This document shows positions 32,125 to 42,345 of a DNA stretch of 64,000 nt, piece after piece. A program made the translations under genes and the position numbers. This DNA comes from Cycas panzhihuaensis. Its lineage: Eukaryota; Cycadophyta. Under the pieces are notes generated by a model. It saw only the letters and a program-made list of their open reading frames with translations. It searched no databases and was not told the origin of the DNA. The DNA is taken from NCBI GenBank assembly GCA_023213395.1, contig CM041465.1, positions 186,689,741 through 186,753,740 on the forward strand, in the 5' to 3' direction. Each line of letters begins with the position of its first letter. Positions within the stretch are counted from its first letter, which is position 1.

Positions 32125-35100
32125 TTTAAATTAAAGTTGTATAAAATGTGATAAATGCAATAGCAAAATATTTGAATGTAGAAAATTTGAAAGAACTTAA
32201 ATGAAAGAAATTATTTCCAAATATATATCCCAAGGTTTTCAAAAGTTTGAACAAATGAACTAGGACCTAGAAAGGCTACTAGGCTCTAAGTTTATGTTTC
32301 TCCTGGGGTAACCTTCGGTTGCTATTCTGTCAATGGCGCCTGCCCACAGATGGCAAAACAGGGACCCTTTATACTCAGATCTTGGCGCTAGGCTCTATAT
32401 ACCTCGACATGGGTGCTAAGAAGGTTTTGACACCCCACGAATTGTTGGTCCACCGGCGGATTTATGCCTAACGATGATCTAGCGGTGAAGGTTCTCAAAC
32501 CAAAGGCACTCACCCTCTCCGGTCTAGCCTTGGTCTCCAAACACCATAAAATGAAAAGGTTCGCACCTCACCGCCACCGTATACACACGATAGCTAATGG
32601 TGTCCTCATCCAATATGAGTAGGCCGATTAGCGTGTCTTGGTGGTAACTTCAGGTCCTAACTGCCCCTTGCAAGGCTGGTAAAAAGTGTGGTTCAATTCG
32701 GGATTATCTTATTTAATGTGAAAACTAATCTATTTAGCAATGTGGTCTTGCTTAGAAAAAGATAAATTCCTTTGAAAAAATAAAATGCTTCTAAGCAAGA
32801 TGAAATGAAAACTTTTACAAAGACTCTTTTTGTTTTTTTTCAAAAAAAATATAATGTCCTTCAAACAAATATAAGATGCCCTTGAAAAGAAATGCAATTT
32901 TCCTTTTATAAGTGCAAGAAGGATGATATTTTCCAATAATGAAGAAGAACTTTGATACACTTTTAAAGTAAAACAATTAAACAAGAAGTAATGATGCTCA
33001 AAACTTTTCACTTATGCAAGATTTAAAAAGTAAACTTTTGAGAATAGATAGTTTTCAAACAGATGCCAATTTCTCAAATGAATAATAAATCTTCAATGTA
33101 AAAAAAACTTATTTTAAGAACAACTTTTATGTATTGCCTTATAAACAAGTGCTTGTTCAAAATAATGTAAAGAGCTTGTAGAAAGATCAAGCAGAAACTT
33201 GAGTAAACAAGGAAATATGAACTAGAATTTTCTTTAAAATTTTGAAAGAAGACAAGCTTGTTAGGATGAATATATATACTCAACTTTGTGATTGAAAACT
33301 ATATTGAATGAGGTCGAATAGCTTAAAATTTTATCAATATGTAGATTCTTTGAGATGTGAATCCAATAAAATAGACGGTTTTGAAAATGGATACCAATAA
33401 ATCACGTTTTGAATGAGGCAAAGGAAAGGACCTCCTTATGGAGCCTAACAGGAGTAGGGTAGGCAAAAATTGCATAAAAATACTAATTAATCCTTAGAAA
33501 AGTTGAAAAATGATCAAATATTATTGATGAAGTAATTAATATTCGCCAATTGAAATTTTTGAAAGAATATATTAAACAGTGTAAAAAGCGATTTAGGCCA
33601 ATAAAATACCTCAACTTTAGCTGATTTGAAATATAAGCAAAATATGTCAAAATATATGAAAAAATATATCACAATGAAAAGAAATGAGTCAGCTTCCCAA
33701 CAAAGCTGACGGAAATGAAATCTGATAAAAATTGCAAAAGTTATAGTGAAAAAAGTGACAAGTATCTTTATGGAGAATGTTCAAGAAATAGGCAAAATCA
33801 ACTAAATTTCTTATTTTAATGATTAAAATATTAGTGAAAATGAAGTCAAAAAATTAAAGTAAAAGATGGGTATTAGAGTCTGTATGACGTAGATCACTAT
33901 AGAAAAAATTCAGATACAAAACAGTTTACCAACAATAAATAGCAGCCAGTTCTAAAACTGATTTTGTTAAAAATGTAAAAAACGCTGAAATTTCGAAAGC
34001 CCAATGTTAAAAAGGTCGAAACAAGGTCAAATGGGCACCAAATTGGTCTTATGACCAGTCGAAATCGATCTACGGAAAATTTCTGATCTAATGGCGCAGG
34101 TTTCGTCTGAAACCGATGAGCCAAAAAGAAGTTATGGCCATAAAAGCGCCAATAACCCTATGGAAAAATAAAATTTTAAAAAAAATAAGGTTTAAAGTTG
34201 AAAAACACTTAGTAAAAAGGTGTCTTAGGATAGAATGCGCTGGGATTGAACCCAAGACCAGTCCGGAAACAGGAAACCTCCGATGCCAGGAGGGTGAACT
34301 CGCTCGTCGAGTTTAAAAACAGAGCTTAATACTTTTAAAACCAGATTTTGAATTTAAAACATAGAATAAAAACTGAAACGTAAAACGAGACAATCAATAC
34401 GAAGGATAATAATCAATAAATATATAAACGCACAGAGGCGTACGTAATAACGCCAACGCAATGAATCACAATTTATTAAACCACAGAACTTATAAAAGGC
34501 GATTTAAATAACTATGAAATGAAAAGCGATTAAATGGATATGAACAACGCGAATATTAATATATTAAAGGCGATTTGATAAACGCTCATAAATATTAATG
34601 AAGCATAAAGGAAGACGCACGAGGCGTAGGGAAGCACGAGGCACGATTAATACATACGCAAATACGTCAACGCAAAAGGTAGTAATAATGAGAGGCACGA
34701 TTAATGTAAATACGAATGAATGGCGGGGCGGCAACGCAGAAGACAGAAACTAATGAATGGCGGGGTGGCTTAGCCGAGACGCAGAGCCATACGCAGAAGA
34801 CAGAAAGGCACGATTAATACATACGCAAATACGAATGGGTCACGGACAGAAACGGGCACGCAGACGGGACGCAACGGGAGGAGGGTAACGCAGATAGTCA
34901 CGGAGAACGGAAACAAAGCACGCAACACGCGCAGACAGTCACGCAGAACGCAAAAAAGGCAGCGGACTTAGCAGAGGCGAGGCGAGAAAGGGCCGAGAGC
35001 CCTGAGGCCTTGATGAGTACAGTAGTGCAGAGACCGGAGAAACGGTGAGACGGAATAATGGATGAAGTAGTACACAGTAGGCTGAGGTGAGACGGAATAG

Positions 35101-35570
35101 CAGAGGGTGAGGATGCACAATGCAAGAGAACAGAGAGATCAAAGAGAACAGAGACACTAAGTTAATAATAATGTTAAAACAGAGATGTAATGGTAATAAT
35201 GTAGGAAAGCTGCCCAATATGGGCGCAGAGAGTATATGTAATGTAATGGCTTAGCTTAGACTATATATGTTTGTAAAAGTGATGTACAAATTGTAAAAAT
35301 TAATCCAAAGATATATCGGAGATTAAAAGGAGCAAATAAGAGGCATATATCAAAAATATTTATAAAAAATAAAAAATGAAACAAAGAACACGGTTTAGTG
35401 GAGAGCAAACTTCCAGGCGGAGATCTTCCTCCACAAGAGATGGAATCCAGATCCGTCTTCTCCAAAGATAGGTGAGCTCGCCGTAATCTCAACGAGCGAT
35501 CATATAGATATGTTTATCGGACGTTTGAGCAACTAAAACCGTAAAATAGACAATGGTGTCACCATGGTTA
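32125..35570 (-). other. 3.4-kb untranslated leader of copia F
   Basis: No domain was found between gag and the primer site. The right third (34430-35250) is CpG-containing and rich in short repeated modules, for example two copies of a phrase starting cacgattaatacatacgcaa at about 34644 and 34809, and two copies of aatgaatggcgggg near 34716 and 34751. The middle (32730-34150) is AT-rich. A tRNA-like segment lies at 34215-34320. Such a long leader is unusual for copia, and part may be an inserted sequence. Confidence 0.5.
34215..34320 (-). repeat. tRNA-like / SINE-like segment
   Basis: On the minus strand TGGCATCGGAGG resembles a pol III A box. Thirty-six bases from its start comes GGTTCAATCCC, a good match to the B box (GGTTCGANTCC) inside a T-arm-like stem (tgggttcaatccca). 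A T run follows about 40 bases later. I could not fold a complete cloverleaf, so a tRNA-derived SINE head or a tRNA relic are both possible. Confidence 0.35.
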
Positions 35571-35578
35571 CGATACCA
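35571..35578 (-). promoter_or_regulatory. Primer binding site of copia F
   Basis: The minus strand reads tggtatcg, followed by taacc. The first seven bases match the iMet primer site tggtatc; the rest diverges. It lies two bases inside the 5' LTR. Confidence 0.65.
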
Positions 35579-35580
35579 AA

Positions 35581-35913
35581 TGATGGAGCCGAGGAGCGTA
35601 GCAGACATCACGACGTTCTCATCTTGAGTACAACGGCAATTTCAATAGAGTGGCGGTGTTAATAAATACCGTGGAGGTATTCCCAACCCTTATATAGAGA
35701 ATTGGGAGGCGTCGGTGCCATCACCCTAGGCACCGCACAACAATTAAGGTTAGTTTGAAAAAATATAAAAAATAAATAACGGTGATACGTACCTCACATG
35801 AGTGGTCGGTCCGGGCGGCTATTGAATGGCTCAAGGTGCCCTAGGGGCCCTCAAAGGTGGCTTTGAGGGGCCCTAAGCGCTCTAGTGCACATACATTGGG
35901 ATCATTCCCAACA
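35581..35913 (-). repeat. 5' LTR of copia F
   Basis: 333 bases, TGATGGAGCC to CCCAACA. It differs from the 3' LTR by scattered substitutions and small indels. The TATA box is the complement of cttatatag at 35690-35698. The hairpin (arms 35844-35856 and 35861-35873, loop gtgg) is present in the opposite orientation to that of the 3' LTR. Confidence 0.95.
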
Positions 35914-36381
35914 AGAGACGAGATGGCAACGGTCAGGCCAGACCCAGTGAGTGGATCTAACGAAACCTTTGTCATTTCAAAGTTTGAAATTTATTGCTTT
36001 TTATTTAACTTTTAATGCCTTTTATGCCCCTTATGGGCGGCTAGAGGCCTCTCGGAGTCCGAATTGGACCCAGAAAGAGGCGGACCAGGCATTAGGCGCC
36101 TGTCCGGTGGGCCCCACGGGGGTTCCACCATAAAAAATTTTAATTTTCTGGGCCAAAAACCCCTTTTTGGGGTTGCGTGATCTGCGCGTCAAGATCGCGT
36201 ATGATCGCTCTGGAGAACAATCATGGCCCGCCGAATTTGGCAGATCGCTAAATTCAGTGGTACATGAGACGTAAAATCGGTAAAGCTAAAGCAGGGCCAA
36301 ATAGCCCCGAAAGCCAAAAGGGCACAGACAGCGGCTCGGGTCCGAAGAGTACTAGGAACCGATCCGGATTAACTTTACTAG

Positions 36382-36774
36382 TTGCATGCGATTCTGCGGT
36401 GGACAATCATGCGAAACGCTTCGGCATGCCCATCCTTAGTTACACGGAGATGTCGGCTGGAGGATGACAGGGCGATTTTGAAGAGATGCGGCCTGTACAA
36501 GGCCCTGAGGACCCCCCAGTTCACATCGGATCAGCAGGTCCTAGTGGACATAGTGTCGCACTGGGATAGGAGGAGGCACGTGTTTCACTTGCCTCAGATA
36601 GGGGACATCACTGTCACTCTAGAGGATATTAGACGGATCTTAAGGGTGCCAGCAACGGGGAGACCCGTGAGACTGAGGACGCCACTGACCGAGGTAGCAC
36701 ATGTGAGGTGGCCCAATTTCTCACGAGGCGGGACAGTGGCGCGGAGGGGCTCCCCTCGCAGACTCATGTCGTGA
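36382..36774 (+). CDS. Plant mobile domain (PMD) core ORF
   Basis: A 130-residue ORF. From about residue 30 it reads RAILKRCGLYKALRTPQF, then LVDIVSHWDRRRHVFHLP (58-71), GDITVTLEDIRRIL (74-87) and GRPV (93-96). These match the PMD hallmarks: a W before T-H-T-F-H-L-P, then GEMT(I/V)TL(E/Q)DV and G-x-P-V. The real start is unclear; the ATG is the first of the open frame and probably lies inside an exon. The ORF ends at a TGA that may be a mutated Arg codon, as similar codons continue after it. Plain homologues act in transposon silencing and genome stability in Arabidopsis (MAIN/MAIL1); the role in retroelements is unknown. Confidence 0.75.
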   Translation: MHAILRWTIMRNASACPSLVTRRCRLEDDRAILKRCGLYKALRTPQFTSDQQVLVDIVSHWDRRRHVFHLPQIGDITVTLEDIRRILRVPATGRPVRLRTPLTEVAHVRWPNFSRGGTVARRGSPRRLMS

Positions 36775-37570
36775 TTCCTCGTGAGGAAGTTGATTTTGCT
36801 ATGCATTCATTAGGATCTCCGGAAATGTAACTACGAGAGATCCCAAGCGGATGGTTGGGCGTGGCAGCAGCCGACGAGAGGATGGATTGGGCTACCCTAG
36901 TTGCGGCGAACCTCGTCGCCCAACTAGATACCATCAGGAGATCAGGACGAGAAGGATTTTCCTACAAAGACGCTGTCAGTAGGCCGGTTTTTGATCACTT
37001 TGCGGGTGGCGCAGGGGGGCCATTCCCCATAGCCGAGGTGGGCCCCGATGGTCCATAGATGGCGCATTTAGATTCCGGGGATGAGGACCGTGCACATGTC
37101 TGCCGGTCGGTTGACGCGACATCGCCGACCTCCTCACTCGGCTGCACTACAGCGCATCCATACAGGCGTGAGGTGGGCGAGTGATGACTAACAGAGGGCA
37201 GGAGCACCCGTCGATGACAGCGACGATGACGATGACGACGGGGGCGATGATAGTGATGACGGGGAGATGGGGTTGGCCCATCCCGACCTGCAGGAGAGGT
37301 AGGTCTATCACAGGCATCCGAGGATGCAGCAGGACCATCCGGGTCGCCACAGTGAGGGCAGCCCATCGAGCCGCCGAGACGAGCAGTGGCTACCGAGACC
37401 AGGGCCTGTGCTACGGATCGTGAGGAGATCCGGAGAGGCGAGGGTCGAGCCAGTCCCTGCCAGGGACGAGGCAGAGGCAGAGGATGTGCCAGAGGATGAG
37501 GCACCAGCAGCTGGCAGAGAGCCAGGGGAGGGAGATGTCGCTCGAGCAGAGGATCCAGCGGCCACGGCAT

Positions 37571-37678
37571 GTGAGACCTAACCGTTTCCTTAGTCATTTG
37601 ACATCTAGATAGATTTTGATTTGATTTTATGATATGCATCGAGGATACACACTGACACATGGCATGTTGCATTGACAG
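37571..37678 (+). other. Putative spliceosomal intron in the antisense unit
   Basis: The 108-nt segment starts GTGAGA and ends TTGACAG, with a branch-like ctgac about 26 bases before the acceptor. It is T-rich between two GC-rich exons. Removing it joins two open frames in phase (both have codon starts at positions congruent to 1 modulo 3, and 108 is divisible by three) and deletes the in-frame TAA at 37579. This is inferred from sequence only. Confidence 0.6.
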
Positions 37679-38283
37679 GTGTAGCAGAGGTCCAGCGACT
37701 GGTCGAGGCCATGGTGAGGGAGTTGTTCCCTCAGGTCTACACAGAGGGACAACCGCCCATCCAGGCAGAGGATGCGCCCAGATCAGCGGGGGCCTACATG
37801 CAGGCATTCGTCCCATTGGTGAGAGCGAGAGACATCTGGGCTACAGAGACCCAGGAGCACATGGCATTCCGGGGACAACAATGAGAGCTCGACGCGACTG
37901 TGGGCGAGCGAGATGAGTCACAGGACGGATCCAGGCCTTGGAGGCACAGAGTGGGCCAGGAGGAGACACAGGGAGCAGCACTCGCCTTGTAGTCCTAGAG
38001 GAGCACCTTAAGGCGTCAGAGGAGAGGTTTAGAGCCATCGAGGAGGGACTCCGAGGCGAGAGGGACCGCATCTAGGTCCGCTACGACCAGCTGGTGGCGC
38101 AGATGGTCTCTAGGTCGAGCAGGAGCCGCTCACACACACATACGGCCACGACTCGAGACGGCCTCGGGATGAGGAGAGCGAGGCAAGCACATGAGGCTCA
38201 GGAGGAGCCTCGCAGGATGTGGTCCCTGTGAGAGGGATCACAGGCACGGGATAGGACCCCGGGATCAGGACAGCAGCAGTAGG
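37679..38283 (+). pseudogene. Coiled-coil-like C-terminal exon of the PMD unit
   Basis: After the intron the frame reads VAEVQRLVEAMVRELFPQVYTEGQP, then ARDIWATETQEHMAFRGQQ and a TGA. Beyond it, after a shift, come RIQALEAQSGPGGDTGSSTRLVVLEE, HLKASEERFRAIEEGLRGERD and a TAG, then VRYDQLVAQMVSRSSRSRSHT. The heptad-like spacing of Leu/Ile/Ala among Glu and Arg suggests a coiled coil. The tail is Arg/Ser-rich. It ends in a Gln run (cagcagcag) and TAG near 38281. Confidence 0.5.
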
Positions 38284-38489
38284 CTAGGAGGCACATATGC
38301 ATGATTTTGACGGGAAAGTGGGGGCCTCTAGGGGGTCATACGTAGACTCACATGATTGTACTCCCCCTGCAAGGATCCCGGCTTCCCACATACATGATGT
38401 ACTATGACATTTTTGATATATATATATATATGGGGTAATTGGAACCCCATTTTGGCATGAAATGGTGTACCATGTATGATAGAGGTAGC

Positions 38490-38640
38490 ATGTATGGTTT
38501 ACTTTTGTAAATGAATATTTTTGTAATATGCTGCGAATGTTTGTATGTTGTAAATATTTGTATGTTGATATGTAAATATGTGAATGTATAAATGTATATA
38601 TTTTGTTGTAAAGTTTTGTAAATATCACGGTGTTTCCTTC
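38490..38640 (+). terminator. Plant-style 3' end region of the antisense unit
   Basis: A T- and A-rich stretch with many TGTA and TTGTAA motifs (ttttgtaa, tttgtatgttgtaa, atgtaaatatgtgaatgtataaatgtat). This is the composition of plant far-upstream polyadenylation elements. It follows the PMD unit's last stop by about 200 bases and lies before the convergent end of D's pol at 38995. The function is inferred. Confidence 0.45.
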
Positions 38641-38994
38641 CATGTATAGCCATATGTCTAACAGGAGCACACACATCCACCGTGAGCAGAGGTGATCGAG
38701 AGGTGTGAGGTTAGAAGATAGGGCGACATGCACGTCCACAGGGGAGCATAGCGGAATATGCGAAGGAAACGACAAGCACGAAAAGGGGAGTAACGATACT
38801 CCATAGCGTCCCTAGTTTGGGGATGCCCAAAATAGGAAGACAAAGGTTCCCAAGAGTATACGGAACGCGGTTCTCATGAGGAACCAAAAGAAGGAACGAG
38901 AATCCATCTTAAATTGCCATCCTACCCGTGGTTGGGAGGAATGGGAACAATTTAATATGGTAGTTTAGGCTCGTTTCAGAGCGAGGTGAAGAGA
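38641..38994. other. Spacer between the antisense unit and pol of gypsy D
   Basis: About 350 bases, no domain recognised. It is the convergent interval where the plus-strand unit and minus-strand pol end towards each other. Confidence 0.5.
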
Positions 38995-40200
38995 TCACGC
39001 GTAGAACTTCTTAAGGAATTTCCCGTTGACCGCTTTCTCAAATTCCAAGCCATCTAAGGTGGCGATCCTGTATGCGTCGTTATCGAGGCTTTCGAGAACG
39101 ACGAAGGGACCTACCCACTTAGGCTCGAACTTGGCCAAGCGATCGTAAAGATACTCTAATTTGAGGACGTGGTCCCCAGGACACAAAGGACGGGCACGAA
39201 GATGTTTATCGTGCGTCTTTTGCAACAAGCTTCAAGCGAGGTTCGCTTGATAAGTCGCTAAGCGCTTCTCATCCGTGGCTTCGAGGTCCGGAGGCGAGCA
39301 CGTGAATAGACTCCTCGTCGATGAGGCCTCAAGGGAGACTCAAGAGAAGGGACCTCCACTTCCAAAGGAAGTATTGCTTGATCCCGTAGACTAGCGAGAA
39401 TGGGGTCATCCTGTGGCCGTCCTGGATAGAGGTGCGATAAGCCCATAGAGCTAAGGGAGCTGGATATGCCGCCTCTTTGAGACCGAGCGACAGCTTTTCA
39501 AGATGCCAACGAGCATTTTGTTGAAAGACTCAATTTGCCCGTTGGCTTGGGGTAATAAGGGGATGACGCTCTTGTAGATTTTGAATTTCTCACACAGGCC
39601 CATTTCCTTATCACAAAAGAGAGTTCCATTATCCGTAATTAGGACGTCTGGAATTCAAACGATGATAATATGTCGGTAGATTTAAAGTGGCTATCGTCTT
39701 GCCAAGGGTAGTAGACAGGGGGATCGCCTCTACCCATTTAGTGAAGTATTCGATAGCGGTTAGGATATATTTATGTTGTGCGGAAGATGGTGGTGATATA
39801 GCCCCGATGAGGTCTAAACCCCATTGGGAAAAGGGCCACGGAGACACGATAGGGTGCAGTGCCTCGGAAGGTATGTGAGAAACGTTGGCGTGCTCTTGAC
39901 AACACCGGCATCTAAGGGCGCAAGCGTGGGCATCCTTGAACAAGGACGGCCAGTAATAGCCCATGCGGAGGATCCTTTGGGCCATGGATTGGCCCCCAAA
40001 GTGGCCCTCACAAATGCCATGGTGGCACTTGCGGAGTATTTGGTCCGCTTCGTCAGGAGCGACGCAGCGAAGCAGGATCCTATCGAAAGATCTCTTGTAC
40101 AACACCCCGTCCACAAGGAGGTGTTACCTAGCAGTGGCGCAGATACGTGACCTAACCTTGTTGCTAGCTTCGGGGCAATATTCCTGCTGAGTCAAATATC
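38995..40200 (-). pseudogene. pol: Integrase of gypsy D (broken)
   Basis: From 40114 the frame reads LLRCVAPDEADQILRKCHHGICEGHFGGQSMAQRI, the zinc-binding HHCC region with cysteines in LRCRCCQEH. The core begins PFSQWGLDLIGAI with the first catalytic Asp, then YFTKWVEAIPL. After a frameshift near 39650, another frame gives ITDNGTLFCDKEM and QANGQIESFNKML with the second Asp and the Glu. The last ORF (39228-38995) reads HDKHLRARPLCPGDHVLK and KFEPKWVGPFVVLESLDNDAYRI, ending NGKFLKKFYA, the normal C-terminus for this gypsy branch. No chromodomain is seen. At least two frameshifts and a stop break the protein. Confidence 0.88.
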
Positions 40201-40260
40201 GCATGATGTCGCCATACCACTCGCTATCGGCGAGTGGGTGAGGAGGAACATCCTGGACGG

Positions 40261-40858
40261 TCATGATGGACTCGTATGGGAAGGAGTCATCAACAGGGAC
40301 GCCGCCTGCTGGGGATGGCGACGGCTAACTGCTCCGCCACTACCATTCCCTTCTTCGACTTCCGCTGACGACCGCAAGTCGAATTCTTGAAGCAGACGCC
40401 CAACGTCCCGCCCCACCACAACCGAATGGGTAAGTAACGCAAGGGATCGGATTGAACGATCACCTTGGTCGATTGCCGAGCAAGTACGTTGAAATTTCTT
40501 GGTCGCATGGACCAAGGAGAGGCATTCCTTTCTGGGGGATAGTTTAATTCAAAGCAACGAGAGTGCAGCTAATGAAATAATGGCCCTCCTTGCCTCAAGG
40601 CTGCCTCCCGTGCGAGCATTGCGCCTGTGGATCTGCTTGCTGCCGAAGTGTATAAGATGAAGGGCCTATCGAAGCGAGGAGGCGCCAGCGTAGGGGCAGA
40701 TACGAGAGCTTCCTTAAGCCCTATGAAGGCCTTTTGGGTCTTGTCCACTGCATAAAAGGAGCTCCTTTCTTCAATAGGTTTGTAAGAGGCTTGGCATTTA
40801 TGGCGAAATCTGCCAAAAAGCGCCTCAAGAAACCAAGCCTGCCTAGAAACGACTTAAT
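40261..40858 (-). pseudogene. pol: pol RNase H of gypsy D (broken)
   Basis: After RT the frame gives FLGRLGFLRRFLADFA, the usual connection domain, then PLTNLLKKGAPF. The RNase H part reads RPRNFNVLARQSTKVIVQSDPLRYLPIR and continues to a region equivalent to GRxAxWxxLLQEFDL, then VAEQLA. This is the standard gypsy RNase H with catalytic residues obscured by frameshifts around 40560-40640. It is followed directly by integrase: the extra RNase H that many Tat elements carry at this spot is absent here and is found instead at 26498-26914. Confidence 0.75.
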
Positions 40859-41591
40859 TTATCGTTGGGTCTTAGGCGGTGGCATGTCAAGGATCCCCTT
40901 GACTTTTTCTGGATCGATTTGGATTCCTTGTTGGGACACGAGGAAACCAAGGAGTTTGCCCAAGGTAACGGCAAACACGCATTTCAGTGGGTTTAAACTA
41001 ACATGGTACTTGCGGCATCTTGTGAAGATGGCACGCAAGTCGGAAAGATGATGGGTTCTAGAGCGGGAAAGGCCCATCATGTCGTCCATGAAGACCTCCA
41101 ACATATTGTTGATGAGGTCGTGGAAGATAAAATGCATGGCTCTTTGATAAGTAGCCCCTGCATTTTTAAGACCAAAGGGCATCGCCTTGTAGGCAAAGGT
41201 ACCCCATGGCGTCGTGAAGGCCGTCTTATGACGGTCTTCGGAGAAATCGATCTCGTTATAGCCGAGAAGCCGCCCATCGTGACATAACTTCAATCCGTAC
41301 CGCATTTATCGATTATTTGATCGATGAAAGGGAGAGGAAAGTTGTCCTTAGGACAAGCGTTATTTATGTCGCAAAAATCGACACAAATTTAATGGTCCCG
41401 CTCTTTTTAGCAACGGGAACGATATTCGATACCCACTTGGAGTAATCGATGGAGGAAATAAGTCCCGCTTCCAGAAGCTTCTCAACTTCCATCTTAATGG
41501 TAGCCGAAAGCTTTGGGTGAAGGATGCCGCTCGACGCACGGGCGAGCGCCGTGGAAGGTCGTAAGGTTATGCACAACGATGGAGGGGTCAA
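40859..41591 (-). pseudogene. pol: Reverse transcriptase of gypsy D (frameshifted)
   Basis: From 41591 the frame reads HPKLSATIKMEVEKLLEAGLI and YSKWVSNIVPVAKKSGTIKF, the fingers domain. A frameshift near 41310-41370 follows. From 41305, HDGRLLGYNEIDFSEDRHKTAF, GTFAYKAMPFGLKNAGATYQRAM and LEVFMDDMMGLS form the palm, with the Asp74-Asp75 pair intact in FMDD (first residue Phe instead of Tyr). LNPLKCVFAVTLGKLLGFLVSQQGI and DPEKVKGILDMPPP end the thumb. NAGATYQRAM is typical of the Tat/Ogre branch. One shift separates the two halves. Confidence 0.9.
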
Positions 41592-41597
41592 TGCCCT

Positions 41598-42345
41598 TCA
41601 TGTCTGAGTATTCCCACGCAAATACATCGCGAATTCCTGAACAGAGGGTGTACCTTCACTTCGCTGGGTACACTCTGCTCCTACCTTGATGACCTTGTCC
41701 TGGGCAAGGACTATGTCCTGGGTTGCCCCCATACACATGGCATTCCCCTCCTCGAAATGGAGGGGGGCAAGATCAACTGGAAGGGAGGAACCGGAAGAGG
41801 GGATTGGGTTGGCTAATGTGGACCCAATCGCTAAGACTTTCTGGTGGCCAAGCTTGTGGTGACCAGGAGGCAAACTCGGCATGGAACCGGCTAAGTGTTC
41901 CAGCAAAGCCTTATCATCTTCGAAGTAGTCTACCCCATGGATGACCTGACTTCGAATAGACGAGGCGCAGGATGGCGTGGGAGCGATAGGACCGGTATGG
42001 CCTGAAGACTGCCCGTCATCCACCGGGAACTCCAAAGGAGAGTCAAGGAGAGGTCCCTCGTAAAAAGTAAGAGGGAAACTCTCAACATCGTCACCTACGG
42101 GAGGCAACGAGGTGGAAGAGCCCGGGACATGATGATCAACATGCGCAATGTCATGTGACATGTGAAAGTGGCCCTATTTACAACAAAAGAGGCCCTAAGA
42201 GGGAGGTTAGGGCTAGGAAGATGCCCCACACTGGTGCAGAGGAACGAGACTGGGTGAGGACGATCCTCATCCTCACTATGGGATCCGTCATCATCAAACA
42301 CGGCAACATACCCATAGCTCCCAACACCAATAGGAGCAAAACGCG
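41598..42345 (-). pseudogene. Protease-RT linker of gypsy D
   Basis: A 187-residue open segment rich in Ser, Pro, Asp and His (start MSHDIAHVDHHVPGSSTSLPP) with YFEDDKALLEHLAG in the middle. No catalytic motif. Tat-type elements have a poorly conserved linker here. It is open but has no recognisable activity, and it joins RT through the EFAMYLRGNTQT end. Confidence 0.55.

Larger units (their letters stand above)
27582..35913 (-). mobile_element. Ty1/copia element F, inserted in gypsy D
   Basis: An 8.3-kb minus-strand copia with LTRs of 322 and 333 bases, flanked by a perfect 5-bp duplication agaga (27577-27581 and 35914-35918). Order from right: LTR, primer site, 3.4-kb leader, gag, zinc knuckle, protease, integrase, RT, RNase H, polypurine tract, LTR. 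Integrase is well preserved, but gag has a frameshift and the RT catalytic box is altered. Removing F rejoins gypsy D just upstream of the antisense PMD unit. Confidence 0.95.
35919..38283 (+). pseudogene. Antisense plant-mobile-domain gene unit inside gypsy D
   Basis: Opposite in direction to all other genes of D, this GC-rich unit lies between integrase and the second RNase H. It can be read as a 5' segment with ATG at 35924 and a good splice donor (ccagtgagt near 35949), a PMD exon (36382-36774), and an alanine/glutamate-rich region (37324-37570). A 108-nt intron (37571-37678) and a coiled-coil-like tail (37679 to a stop at about 38281) follow. Stops at 36772, 37885 and 38074 (TGA or TAG at probable Arg/Gln codons) show decay. 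PMD proteins are plant nuclear proteins also found in MULE and gypsy transposons. The 5' exon and the 36780-37320 segment are uncertain. The antisense direction would explain why an intron survived retrotransposition. Confidence 0.6.

Noticed and set aside
34642-34845. Possible CRISPR-like array from repeated cacgattaatac modules
   Set aside because: Only two or three irregular copies with unequal spacing occur inside a plant retrotransposon leader.
36995-37816. 273-residue minus-strand ORF opposite the PMD unit
   Set aside because: It is Pro/Ser/His-rich, has no domain and is the shadow of the GC-rich plus-strand exons, whose splice-consistent frames are more convincing.
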